Origin: CAYQAE01 sp964415445 [NCBI: uncultured archaeon]
GTDB lineage: Archaea > CAYQAE01
Assembly (NCBI GenBank): GCA_964415445.1
Contig: CAYQAE010000084.1
Location: 1 to 7,444 of the forward strand
Direction of reading: 5' to 3'
Length of the DNA: 7,444 nucleotides
Position 1 is the stretch's first letter, and each line of letters starts with the position of its first letter. The translations under genes and the position numbers were made by a program. The notes under the pieces were generated by a model. It was not told the DNA's origin, ran no database searches, and saw only the letters and a list, made by a program, of their open reading frames with translations. Of this stretch, positions 1 to 6,896 are shown piece after piece.

Positions 1-1
1 A

Positions 2-2011
2 ATCATTCCAATCTACTCCCCAATTAGTATTGTAATCTGTATAGTCATTAGTATCTCCAAAGATTATTTTTTCTGTGCCTTCTACATTATATTTTGCCCA
101 ATCGAGTAAACTCCCTGTACCACTATTTGTAAAATCTACATCGATTATATTGCCCGGATCTTCTCTATACCATCCATATTTTTGTTTATTTACAGTTATT
201 AATGGGATTGTAAGTGCAGTTGCAAAATTTCTAATTTCAGATGAATACATTGTGCCTGCTGAAGTATTTCCAAATAATTGGATAATGTGCCATCCATCTT
301 CAAACTTGGCAAATGTATTACCTCCTAAAATTGATACATTACTCTGACCATCAAATGAATAACCTATCCAAATAGGATCAAATGATTTTTCGTAATTTAA
401 GAAGATACCTTCATTTTCATTGTCTCCAACAGTATACTCCCCGTCCCAAGAATATCCTACTGCGTCTACATATGTGTGGTCAGATCCTAAACCATACCAA
501 AATCTTAATTCTCCCATATTATCAGGATATTCTCCACGACCAGCGTATGTAAAGGGATAACCGGCCCCATTATCTGCAGATTGTCCATTAATCCATAGAT
601 GCCACATGCGTTCAGTTTCACAATCCCAACTAATTTTTACATGATACCATTCATTTATATTCCAAGCAATACCTGTGCTAGGATAGAAATTATCGTCTTT
701 ATGGACTATTTCTCCACTTTCCCAAAAACTTAACACTATGCTTGCTGAAGAAGTAGATTCTTTATCTATATCTCTGATACCAATATATTGGCGGCTTGCA
801 AGAGAGTATCTTACCCAAAATTCAACTGTACCGTTTTTTCTTGATTCCGAAAAAGTTTGGTACATATGACCTCCAGCACTCACTTTATGCATATGCAAAA
901 CATTATTATGTCCATCTATATCAGATTCAACGTTAAAAGTGCTTCCCCCACTACCTGTAACATAATTCCAATTGGTAGGCAAAATACCATCATCAAATCC
1001 ATATGTTCCGAGATAATACCCATTCATACCTTCTTTATAAATTGTACTCTCAGGACTAGTTATTTCAAATGGAACTACAGAAAAATGAATTAATTCAGAT
1101 GAAGCACTATTTCCTATTGAATCATTACTAAATACTTGAATAGTATGTTCTCCTACAGTAGGGATCTTTATTGTGGTATTTCCAAAAATTGTCTGATTTT
1201 CTCCCCCATCTACTGAATATCCTATCCAGTCACTGATTGAAGTCTCAAAACTCAATAATAATCCTTTATTTTGATTATCACCTATATTATACTCTGGATC
1301 CCATGACTCACCAAATGCATCAATCCACACATATCCTCCATCTCTTTCACCAAATCTTACCTCATTCCAGCTACTTAAGCTACCTCCTTTGAATCCAAAA
1401 TCATAATTTCCATATTCATCTTGCATATGTTCATTATCGATCCATAATTGCCACTTATTTGTCGAACAACTGATATCTACTTTATAATGATACCAAACAT
1501 CAGCTGCATATGTTGTTATATATGTAAAAGAGGATCCTCCATCAGTGGAATATTCTATACTTCCGCTTCCAGACCAAAGTAAATAAATTTCAGCACTTTC
1601 AACATAGAAATAATGATGCTTATTTACTTCATTTAATCGTACCCAAAATTCAATACTTGCATCTGTTTGTTCTTCCATATAATGTCTTGCCATTACCATA
1701 CCTGTTCCATCATGGTGGAACTGAAGTATTTTATTATGTCCTCCAAGACTATCGACAACTTTTGTCATATTAGTGTATGATTCATATCCTATAAAATCAA
1801 TTTCAGATGCACCTGTGTCACCTGATTTTTCATTTTCAAATCCATATGTTGCAGGATAATATCCGTCCATGCCTACATAATTAGTTGCATTTTTAGGGTT
1901 CATTAGTGTTATTTCATTAGTTAAACACATATTCATTAATAATAAATTAGTAATAAATGCAATAGCTATTTTAAGACTAATTTGGTTACTTTTTTCTGAA
2001 ATAAACACCAT
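2..2011 (-). CDS. Secreted surface protein with tandem ConA-like lectin (LamG-type) and Ig-like units, 3' end outside window
   Basis: Reading the minus strand from the ATG at 2009-2011 gives 670 codons without a stop up to the left edge, so the C-terminus is missing. Residues 13-28 form a hydrophobic segment after Lys14, consistent with a signal peptide or N-terminal anchor. Two units about 280 residues apart follow. Each opens with a GYY-x-x-TYGF motif (near 50 and 331), then a FWVR strand (about 122 and 398), a WYH-V/Y-K strand (173 and 455), a WxLWI(D/N) strand, and a (I/V)DA-x-G-x-SWD-x-EY motif ending in GDN. This is the pattern of a concanavalin A-like/LamG jelly roll. Each ends in an Ig-like module with WIGYS-(V/F)-DG, an NTT/NTF strand and a final (S/G)N(D/T)S turn. 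From about 607 a third, different beta-rich module begins. There are many N-x-S/T sequons. Inference: an extracellular carbohydrate-binding or adhesive surface protein. No catalytic residues are recognisable. The start is supported by GGAG at 2019-2022 and a TATA box upstream. Confidence 0.85.
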   Translation of the reverse strand, partial: MVFISEKSNQISLKIAIAFITNLLLMNMCLTNEITLMNPKNATNYVGMDGYYPATYGFENEKSGDTGASEIDFIGYESYTNMTKVVDSLGGHNKILQFHHDGTGMVMARHYMEEQTDASIEFWVRLNEVNKHHYFYVESAEIYLLWSGSGSIEYSTDGGSSFTYITTYAADVWYHYKVDISCSTNKWQLWIDNEHMQDEYGNYDFGFKGGSLSSWNEVRFGERDGGYVWIDAFGESWDPEYNIGDNQNKGLLLSFETSISDWIGYSVDGGENQTIFGNTTIKIPTVGEHTIQVFSNDSIGNSASSELIHFSVVPFEITSPESTIYKEGMNGYYLGTYGFDDGILPTNWNYVTGSGGSTFNVESDIDGHNNVLHMHKVSAGGHMYQTFSESRKNGTVEFWVRYSLASRQYIGIRDIDKESTSSASIVLSFWESGEIVHKDDNFYPSTGIAWNINEWYHVKISWDCETERMWHLWINGQSADNGAGYPFTYAGRGEYPDNMGELRFWYGLGSDHTYVDAVGYSWDGEYTVGDNENEGIFLNYEKSFDPIWIGYSFDGQSNVSILGGNTFAKFEDGWHIIQLFGNTSAGTMYSSEIRNFATALTIPLITVNKQKYGWYREDPGNIIDVDFTNSGTGSLLDWAKYNVEGTEKIIFGDTNDYTDYNTNWGVDWND

Positions 2012-2018
2012 TGTACCA

Positions 2019-2022
2019 CTCC
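2019..2022 (-). promoter_or_regulatory. Shine-Dalgarno site of the secreted surface protein
   Basis: The minus strand reads GGAGTGGTACA immediately before the ATG at 2011. The GGAG lies seven bases upstream of the start, a normal spacing, and fixes this start codon. Confidence 0.6.
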
Positions 2023-2066
2023 ACAATATAATTAAATATAGATCTCTATTACTATATTATTTTTAA

Positions 2067-2084
2067 TATATATAAACTTTATGT
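2067..2084 (-). promoter_or_regulatory. Archaeal BRE/TATA promoter of the secreted surface protein
   Basis: The minus strand reads ACATAAAG followed by TTTATATATA (TATA part 2067-2076). The purine-rich AAAG in front fits a TFB recognition element. Transcription would be expected to begin roughly 25 bases downstream, near 2045. That leaves a leader of about 35 bases containing the GGAG site. Confidence 0.55.
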
Positions 2085-2220
2085 TTTTAAATATATTAAT
2101 TGAAAAATTTTTTATTCTTAAATTATAAAATCCATTCAATAAATATTTTTTATTTATTAAATATGAAAATTTAGCTCTTTTAGAATAATAAAAGTTCCTG
2201 CTTATTTAAATAAAAATATA

Positions 2221-3474
2221 TCAAAATTTATGGGAAATATCACCAATTACTTCTCTTACATTCATCGAAATTCCTTCAATTTCTATTCCACCCTTACCCT
2301 TTACTCCATCTCCCACAAGATACATATTCTTGAAGTCTGTTTTTGGCCTAATGTATTGGCCTTGATAAGCTCGATTTACAGGCCATCCATCTTTATATGA
2401 TTGAATCAAAAGCAGATCATAATTTGTCTTTCCAAATATATTTTGAATGTCATTTTTTCCATCTAAAATGTCTCTATCAATATTTTTATGATGTGAAGCT
2501 TGATGGGTAATTATAAGATGACGCCCTTTAGGTGCTAAGGTCGGGTCTGCATTTGTTACTTCTACAAAGCCAGATATTATATTAGTATCACATGTAATAT
2601 ATACAGTGCTTCGATCAAGAATTTGGTTCTTAAATCCTAAGTTAAATTTTAAGCCAGATGTAGGTATATTTCTCTCAAAAGATATATCTTTATCTTCTTT
2701 TATAATCATTTTATCAAAGGTCTCTTTTGGCCCGATATCACTTATTAAAAGATCAGTTTTTTTCTCTCCATCTTTTGTTTTTATAGATTCAATTTTGCTA
2801 TCTTTACTTTTTATTTTTGATACAGAATTATTTAGATGAACTTCCCCTCCTTCTGATTTTATAATTGAAATGAGATCATTAACTACTGACTGACACCCTC
2901 CTTTTATTAATCCCGGGCCACCATATTTTTTGATAGCTTTCATAATTGATACAAATTCAGAAGCTAAAATAGATTTTGTATCTTGATTCACTGACCAATC
3001 TAAAAAATGATCTGTCATCTTTGTTATGAATTTAGCTTTAAGTTGTCTGTCAAGCCATGAATATGTACTTATATTGCCTTTAGGTTCTTTTAGAAAGCCC
3101 AAAGATGTGAAGAATTTCAAAAATCTTAATTTTCCATATAATGAAAATTTACTAAACAAATTGAAAAAATCATTTGAATGTTTAATTTCTATCTCTTCAT
3201 TATCTATCCAAAAGACACAGCTAGGATTAAAATCTAAAATTTCAACCTCTGAATCAATCCCTCTAAGTAAACTACTAAATGGTCCATTATTACCATGTGG
3301 TGCAGTATGTATGGCACCAGTTGAGAGTTGATATCCTCCAATATCTATGTTTCTAAATCTTCCCCCATAAACAGATTGCTTTTCATAGATCTCTACTTCA
3401 TAACCTCTCTTGGTAAGATGCGCTCCACAAAGAAGTCCACCTAAACCTGCACCAATAATTGTAACTTTTGTCAT
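2221..3474 (-). CDS. FAD-dependent oxidoreductase, phytoene desaturase-like (CrtI/COG1233 type)
   Basis: 417 residues, full length for the family. The N-terminus is a Rossmann beta-alpha-beta dinucleotide fold with GAGLGG at 8-13 and the ribose-binding acidic residue at Glu31. GGR at 37-39 and a LSTGAIHTAPHG stretch follow, both typical of phytoene desaturase/amine oxidase-like flavoproteins. The C-terminus carries the second FAD-contact motif, VGDG (about 387-390), followed by GGIEIEG. Members desaturate, isomerise or saturate polyprenyl chains or retinoids. In archaea many have no known substrate. No carotenoid or lipid gene lies next to it, so a specific reaction cannot be assigned. The ATG at 3474 is the natural start, since the Rossmann motif begins within four residues. 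The gene is divergent from the CPBP protease gene across 67 bases, and no strong Shine-Dalgarno site is seen (a weak GAGTG lies at 3484-3488). Confidence 0.85.
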   Translation of the reverse strand: MTKVTIIGAGLGGLLCGAHLTKRGYEVEIYEKQSVYGGRFRNIDIGGYQLSTGAIHTAPHGNNGPFSSLLRGIDSEVEILDFNPSCVFWIDNEEIEIKHSNDFFNLFSKFSLYGKLRFLKFFTSLGFLKEPKGNISTYSWLDRQLKAKFITKMTDHFLDWSVNQDTKSILASEFVSIMKAIKKYGGPGLIKGGCQSVVNDLISIIKSEGGEVHLNNSVSKIKSKDSKIESIKTKDGEKKTDLLISDIGPKETFDKMIIKEDKDISFERNIPTSGLKFNLGFKNQILDRSTVYITCDTNIISGFVEVTNADPTLAPKGRHLIITHQASHHKNIDRDILDGKNDIQNIFGKTNYDLLLIQSYKDGWPVNRAYQGQYIRPKTDFKNMYLVGDGVKGKGGIEIEGISMNVREVIGDISHKF

Positions 3475-3541
3475 CTGATAACACTCAAGTTTATATTTTA
3501 TTTAAAGCCTTAAAAATCCAATTAATATTTTTCTAAATAAG
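3475..3541. promoter_or_regulatory. Compact divergent promoter region, oxidoreductase / CPBP protease
   Basis: Only 67 bases separate the two start codons. For the minus-strand gene, TTTAAATA (3499-3506) is a TATA candidate that would give an almost leaderless mRNA. AATATTAAT further upstream is an alternative that would leave a short leader with the weak GAGTG. For the plus-strand gene, TTAAAAAT (3510-3517) lies 25-32 bases before the GTG start, the distance expected of a leaderless transcript, and no Shine-Dalgarno site is seen there. The elements are inferred from composition and spacing only. Confidence 0.35.
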
Positions 3542-5026
3542 GTGTATGTTTTGAATCAAAATGATAGAGAAACAGTCGTCTGTCAATTTTGTGGAAGAAA
3601 AAAGGAACTTAACCAAAGTTGTCCTTTTTGTGGAAAGTCTGATATTGAGACAAAGACATATCAAAAACCTACTCCTTACAGTCTACCTCAATATCCTCCA
3701 AGCTCACCATATAATAATTTTGCACCTCCAAAAAGAAAATCATTTCTCAACAAGCAAGTTGAAGCCCTAGGTAATTTAATGGGAAATATCTGGACCTATA
3801 TTTTTATTTTGTTTTATTTTGGGATTTTAATTTTTGTCAGTTTAGATGAAAATTTATTTGTAACGCTTGTTAGTTGGTATTCTCTAATGAGCTATGCTGC
3901 TATCTTTTTTTTACTTGCCGGGGCAATACCAATTCTCTTTACTGCATGGATTATGCAAAACAAACAATATAGTCTTCCAAAAATAGATAATGGTTTAGTG
4001 CAGGGGCTTTTTGGGTTTGTTTGTGTATTTATCCCTCTTTTAAATACTTATGTTTATCATTTATATGATGATCAATTTATCTCTTTGGAAGTAAATATGT
4101 TTTGTGGGATATTTATATCACTTTTTTTAATATTGACACTTCTTTCACTATATATATTCTCAAAAAGAGCTCATTTTGAATTAAGATCAAATATTATCAT
4201 CGCTTTGATCTTTTTTTGTACAATTATGTTACTTATACCTACCATTTTAGATACATATTCACTTAGCTTTAATATTTTGGGATATGAAATTTCTCAAAAA
4301 TCGATGGTTATGATCTCTTTTTTTATTTTACTTCTACCCACACTAGCTTATAGTTATTTGTATGGACACAAACATGTTGGCACAATTATTCTATCTAGTG
4401 CTCTATTTTTAGGTAGTATTTTTATTTATAATTTATATTGGCTTGATATAGGCGATTATGATACAATTTATCAGATTTTATTTCGTCTTCTAGTTTTTGG
4501 GATAGTTGATGTGGTTATTCTTTATTTGATAAATATATCAACAGATCATGGAAGAAAAGAAGTAGGTATAGCTGCAGATAGTAGTCAATTAAGTAATTAT
4601 ATTCTACTTGGTATAGCTACCCCATTTTATGTATATTTTATAGCATTGATAGCATTTTCTGTAGCAGGAGCTAGTTTAGCTAATATCACCTTAGAAGAAT
4701 TTGTAGTAGTTTTTACGATTTCATTTATCTTGGCTGCTTTTTTTGAAGAGTTTAGCTTTAGAGGTTTTATCCAAACGAGGTTAGAAAATGGATTAGGAAC
4801 ATGGCCAGGTCTGATCTTAGCTTCAATTATTTTTGGATTAGCTCATCTTCCTACTCAAATTGTAAGTAGTGGTAGTGCATTTGTAGGTTTTGGACTTACT
4901 TTTTCTCAAACTTTAGGTGGGCTAATGTTAGGATACCTCTACAAAAGGACTAGAAGTTTAATTCCATGTGTTATAAGTCATGGAATGTGGAATTTTGCCT
5001 TATTTATTACTGTAGTTGCTATATAA
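3542..5026 (+). CDS. CPBP-family (Abi/Rce1-like) intramembrane metalloprotease with N-terminal zinc ribbon
   Basis: 494 residues. A small zinc ribbon comes first, with two CxxC knuckles at Cys14/17 and Cys27/30. A proline/tyrosine-rich linker follows (about 42-65), then about 13 strongly hydrophobic segments from residue 83 to the end. The last 100 residues hold the CPBP signature: EExxxR (Glu402, Glu403, Arg407), a conserved His435 in FGLAHLP, and HxxxN (His480, Asn484). In the family these residues form the active site of Rce1-type prenyl-protein proteases and their prokaryotic relatives. The protein is about twice the length of a minimal CPBP protein, because roughly eight extra membrane segments precede the catalytic core. 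The start is a GTG: no in-frame ATG lies between it and the upstream stop at 3503, and a start much further in would cost the zinc ribbon. A TTG three codons in is an alternative. The substrate is unknown, and the ribbon probably faces the cytoplasm (inference). Confidence 0.85.
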   Translation: MYVLNQNDRETVVCQFCGRKKELNQSCPFCGKSDIETKTYQKPTPYSLPQYPPSSPYNNFAPPKRKSFLNKQVEALGNLMGNIWTYIFILFYFGILIFVSLDENLFVTLVSWYSLMSYAAIFFLLAGAIPILFTAWIMQNKQYSLPKIDNGLVQGLFGFVCVFIPLLNTYVYHLYDDQFISLEVNMFCGIFISLFLILTLLSLYIFSKRAHFELRSNIIIALIFFCTIMLLIPTILDTYSLSFNILGYEISQKSMVMISFFILLLPTLAYSYLYGHKHVGTIILSSALFLGSIFIYNLYWLDIGDYDTIYQILFRLLVFGIVDVVILYLINISTDHGRKEVGIAADSSQLSNYILLGIATPFYVYFIALIAFSVAGASLANITLEEFVVVFTISFILAAFFEEFSFRGFIQTRLENGLGTWPGLILASIIFGLAHLPTQIVSSGSAFVGFGLTFSQTLGGLMLGYLYKRTRSLIPCVISHGMWNFALFITVVAI

Positions 5027-5032
5027 AAAAAA
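5025..5032 (-). terminator. Oligo-T terminator of PAN
   Basis: Ten bases beyond the PAN stop codon the minus strand has an uninterrupted run of eight T, the typical archaeal termination signal. It overlaps the stop codon of the convergent CPBP gene, whose end lies 16 bases from the end of PAN. No matching T-run serves the CPBP gene on the plus strand, so its transcript may run antisense into PAN. Confidence 0.55.
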
Positions 5033-5042
5033 TAGGGAGAGT

Positions 5043-6229
5043 TTAGCTATACATTGCTTGTGCTTCTTTATCTCGTTTGACATCTGGTGATATATGTAGT
5101 TTTGTTAATGCTTTGAAAAAGTCATCTTGAGTTACATGTTCTCTATTGTCTCTGATTGCATTCATACCAGCTTCTGTGCAAATTTCTTTAATATCTGCAC
5201 CGGTAGCATCTTCGGTAGTCTTTGCGATGACATCCAAATCAACTTCTTTTAAGTTCATCTTGTTTGTATGAATCTTTATGATTTGGCTTCTAGCCTCTAG
5301 ATTTGGTGCTCCAACTTCAATATGCCTATCAAACCTACCTGGCCTAGTAATTGCTGGATCTAACATGTCTGATCTGTTTGTTGCAGCTATTATCTTTACA
5401 TCTCCTCTTGGATCAAATCCGTCTAATTCAGATAATAATTGCATTAATGTCCTTTGAACTTCACGATCTCCGGAAGTTGAAGAACTTGTTCTTTTTGCTG
5501 CAACAGCATCAAGTTCATCTATGAATATTATTGCAGGAGATTTCTCTCTAGCTAGGTCAAATACTTCACGTACTAACCTTGCACCCTCACCTATATATTT
5601 TCTTACTAATTCTGAAGCAATTACTTTAACAAAGGTTGCATTGCTCTGGTGTGCAACTGCTTTTGCAAGTAAAGTTTTACCTGTGCCAGGCGGTCCATAA
5701 AGCAAAACTCCTTTTGGAGGGTCAATTCCTACTTTTTTAAACAATTCAGGTTTCTTAAGTGGAAGTTCAACAACTTCTTTTAATGCCTCAATTTGCTCTT
5801 CTAATCCACCTATATCTTCATAAGTTACTACCGGTTTTTCTTCAATTTCCATCGCACTTACAGATGGATCTTTTGAAGGCGGCAAAACTTCTAATATGGC
5901 AAATGTTCTTTGATTCATAGCAACACGTGTGCCAGCTTTTAAGTTATCAGGATCAATTAGTTTTGAAATGCTTACTACAAAATAAGGGCCTGAGCTAGTT
6001 CTTACAACTGCCCTATCATCAGATAAAATTTCAACAAGTGTCCCTACAGCTAGTGGAAGACATCTTATTCTTTTTTAAGTGATCTTGTTTCTCTTTCATA
6101 CTTGAGACGTTCACTTTCTATGCTTCTTTTTTCCATCTCCAAGTATCTAACTCTCTGCTCTAAATGACGAACATACAATTTTACAGGATCCTCTTTTTTA
6201 GGATTTTGTGTATTTTCTTCAGAACTCAT
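5043..6229 (-). CDS. pan: Proteasome-activating nucleotidase (PAN), frameshifted in this sequence
   Basis: PAN is the hexameric AAA+ ATPase that unfolds proteins and feeds them to the archaeal 20S proteasome. The gene is in two frames. The first starts at ATG 6229 and gives 54 residues: an acidic tail, then a coiled coil (about 19-53), stopping at TAA 6065-6067. The second frame continues the same protein with an OB domain (LPLAVGT onward) and the AAA+ domain to 5043. Restoring one A in the A6 tract at 6071-6076 joins them into 395 residues, a normal PAN length. In the joined numbering, Walker A GPPGTGKT is at about 179-186, the pore-loop tyrosine in KYIGEG at about 212, Walker B IIFIDE at about 234-239, the sensor Asn at about 285, and RPGRFDR with the arginine fingers after 295. 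The C-terminus is Met-Tyr-Ser, a valid HbYX motif for docking on the 20S ring. In the second frame the only usable start is ATG 5918, which would cut off the coiled coil and most of the OB domain. AGGGAGAG upstream of 6229 is a good ribosome site. Divergent from MBF1. Confidence 0.9.
6065..6077 (-). other. Frameshift point in PAN at an A6 tract
   Basis: The minus strand reads CTT AAA AAA GAA TAA in the upstream frame. The downstream homologous frame reads AAA AGA ATA AGA across the same bases, with an upstream stop at 6075-6077. One extra A would give L-K-K-R-I-R, followed by the expected LPLAVGT. A AAA AAG occurs here but is not in phase with the upstream frame, so it is not a standard -1 ribosomal slippery heptamer. 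A homopolymer indel, real or from sequencing, is the simplest reading. Transcriptional slippage on the A tract is possible. Confidence 0.8.
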
Positions 6230-6234
6230 ATTAA

Positions 6235-6241
6235 CTCTCCC
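6235..6241 (-). promoter_or_regulatory. Shine-Dalgarno site of PAN
   Basis: The minus strand reads GGGAGAG, then five bases (TTAAT), then the ATG at 6229. This supports 6229 as the true PAN start, although the frame it opens stops after 54 codons. Confidence 0.55.
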
Positions 6242-6260
6242 TATGTATATATATACCGAT

Positions 6261-6290
6261 CATTATATATAAATATTCCCATTTATAAAA
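6261..6290. promoter_or_regulatory. Shared TATA region of the divergent PAN and MBF1 genes
   Basis: The 92 bases between the two genes contain one central A/T block. On the minus strand it reads TTTATATATAATG (6261-6273), preceded by GGGAATA. On the plus strand TATATAAATA (6266-6275) occupies the same bases, and a second plus-strand candidate, TTTATAAAAAA, begins at 6282. TBP binding at the shared block could serve either gene. The predicted minus-strand start near 6243 leaves a short leader with GGGAG. The plus-strand start near 6298 leaves about 24 bases with AGGTGA. Confidence 0.45.
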
Positions 6291-6309
6291 AAGTTTAATT
6301 TTGCAGGTT

Positions 6310-6315
6310 AGGTGA
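6310..6315 (+). promoter_or_regulatory. Shine-Dalgarno site of MBF1
   Basis: AGGTGA lies six bases before the ATG at 6322 and matches the archaeal anti-SD sequence well. It fixes the start. Confidence 0.65.
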
Positions 6316-6321
6316 ATAAAA

Positions 6322-6684
6322 ATGAATTGTGAAATATGTGGTTGTGAAATAAAAGGAGATGAAAACACTGTTTCTTTGGAAAAAACTTCAATGTTAGTTT
6401 GTAGTAAGTGTGCTAAATTTGGTCATATGCCACCTAAACAAAATAGTATTTCTAACCCAAATAATTCTCCTTTAGATGATGAAGAAGAGATTGAATTTGT
6501 AGAGGATTTTCATAAATTAATCCAAAAAGCTAGAAACAAGAAAAAAATGAAACTTAAAAAATTTGCAGATAGTATAAATGAGCGTGAATCTGTAATCTCA
6601 AGGGTGGAGCAAGGAAAATTGATACCTACAGTTAAACTTGCAAAAAAATTAGAGAGGGCTTTAGATATTCAGATATTAGTCTAA
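6322..6684 (+). CDS. mbf1: Multiprotein bridging factor 1 (archaeal MBF1), zinc ribbon plus helix-turn-helix
   Basis: 120 residues. The N-terminal zinc ribbon uses Cys3/Cys6 and Cys27/Cys30. A flexible Asn/Pro/acidic linker (about 36-60) leads to a Cro/C1-type (HTH_3) helix-turn-helix covering about 61-120. The ESVISRVEQGKLIPTVKLAKKLE stretch, given here as ESVISRVEQG then KLIPTVKLAKKLE, matches the hallmark of MBF1, including the conserved glutamate and the Gly-Lys-x-x-Pro turn. The protein is shorter than many archaeal MBF1 proteins because it stops right after the last helix (DIQILV) without an acidic tail. In eukaryotes MBF1 bridges TBP and activators. In archaea it appears to associate with ribosomes and to influence translation or stress responses, but its role is not settled. 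It is divergently paired with PAN. My recollection is that MBF1 lies near proteasome genes in several archaea, which would agree with this arrangement. Confidence 0.88.
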   Translation: MNCEICGCEIKGDENTVSLEKTSMLVCSKCAKFGHMPPKQNSISNPNNSPLDDEEEIEFVEDFHKLIQKARNKKKMKLKKFADSINERESVISRVEQGKLIPTVKLAKKLERALDIQILV

Positions 6685-6714
6685 AAATTTCTAAATCTCA
6701 TATTCAATTAAAAC

Positions 6715-6777
6715 TTTACTTTAAATCTCTAAAAATTAGACTATATTTATTTTTTTAACTTTTAATTTACTTTAAAT
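6715..6777 (+). repeat. 12-base direct repeat TTTACTTTAAAT (6715-6726 and 6766-6777)
   Basis: Two exact copies lie 51 bases apart downstream of MBF1. Both are A/T-rich. A chance origin or short local duplication is as likely as function. Confidence 0.4.
6750..6756 (+). terminator. Oligo-T terminator candidate for MBF1
   Basis: A run of seven T lies 66 bases after the MBF1 stop codon. AGTCTAA (6679-6685) and TTAGACT (6736-6742) could pair just before it, with a 50-base loop. In archaea the T-run itself is the more reliable signal. Confidence 0.4.
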
Positions 6778-6806
6778 AAATTTTGGTTGTTAAATATACT
6801 ATAATA

Positions 6807-6821
6807 GGTTATTAGATAACC
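6807..6821. promoter_or_regulatory. Perfect palindrome, possible operator
   Basis: GGTTAT-TAG-ATAACC is a six-base perfect inverted repeat with a three-base centre. It is the most GC-containing symmetrical element in the intergenic region. It sits directly after the best TATA-like block for the Rab-like gene, where a dimeric repressor would block transcription, and 14 bases before a run of nine T (6836-6844). Operator or hairpin function is inference. Confidence 0.35.
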
Positions 6822-6835
6822 TTCATAACTACTAG

Positions 6836-6844
6836 TTTTTTTTT
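6836..6844 (+). terminator. Run of nine T upstream of the Rab-like gene
   Basis: An uninterrupted T9 lies on the plus strand, strong enough in composition to act as an archaeal terminator. It could be a second stop for MBF1 read-through. If the Rab-like gene is transcribed from the A/T block at 6790-6806, the T9 would lie inside its leader. Confidence 0.35.
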
Positions 6845-6896
6845 AAGATGATTTTGTTATCTTGTTCTGTCATCTAAAAGGTATGTATACTAACAT

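Larger units (their letters stand above)
2012..2220. other. AT-rich intergenic region: gene 1 promoter, oxidoreductase 3' flank
   Basis: No coding sequence is seen. On the right, directly after the oxidoreductase stop codon, the minus strand reads TATTTTTATTT, followed by a weak 6-bp hairpin (CTTTTA/TAAAAG, 2177-2194). Either could contribute to termination, but neither is a strong signal. A second A/T-only inverted repeat (AATAAATA/TATTTATT, 2138-2158, five-base loop) lies in the middle. In DNA this AT-rich such repeats are expected by chance. The left part carries the promoter annotated separately. Confidence 0.5.

Noticed and set aside
75-347. Plus-strand open frame of 90 codons
   Set aside because: It lies entirely antisense to the lectin-Ig surface protein, whose frame shows clear repeated domain motifs, and its product resembles nothing I know.
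857-1093. Plus-strand open frame of 78 codons
   Set aside because: Antisense shadow of the second lectin-like unit; no ribosome site and no recognisable motif.
2138-2158. A/T-only inverted repeat AATAAATA/TATTTATT as a terminator or RNA element
   Set aside because: It contains no G or C pairs and lies in very AT-rich DNA where such repeats arise by chance.
2606-3331. Two plus-strand open frames (77 and 101 codons) within the oxidoreductase
   Set aside because: Both are opposite to a full-length FAD protein with intact motifs; neither has motifs of its own.
3561-3770. Plus-strand frame of 69 codons inside the CPBP gene
   Set aside because: It overlaps the zinc ribbon and linker in another frame, and the cysteine pattern supports the CPBP frame.
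5043-5918. A short PAN of 291 residues starting at ATG 5918 as a natural N-terminally truncated protein
   Set aside because: The same frame continues upstream for about 50 codons with convincing OB-domain sequence, and the coiled coil follows in the other frame behind a proper ribosome site. The 5918 ATG is an internal methionine.
6070-6076. A AAA AAG as a programmed -1 ribosomal frameshift site in PAN
   Set aside because: The heptamer is out of phase with the upstream frame (codons read AAA AAA GAA), so tandem slippage would not fit, and such a site is not known to me for PAN.
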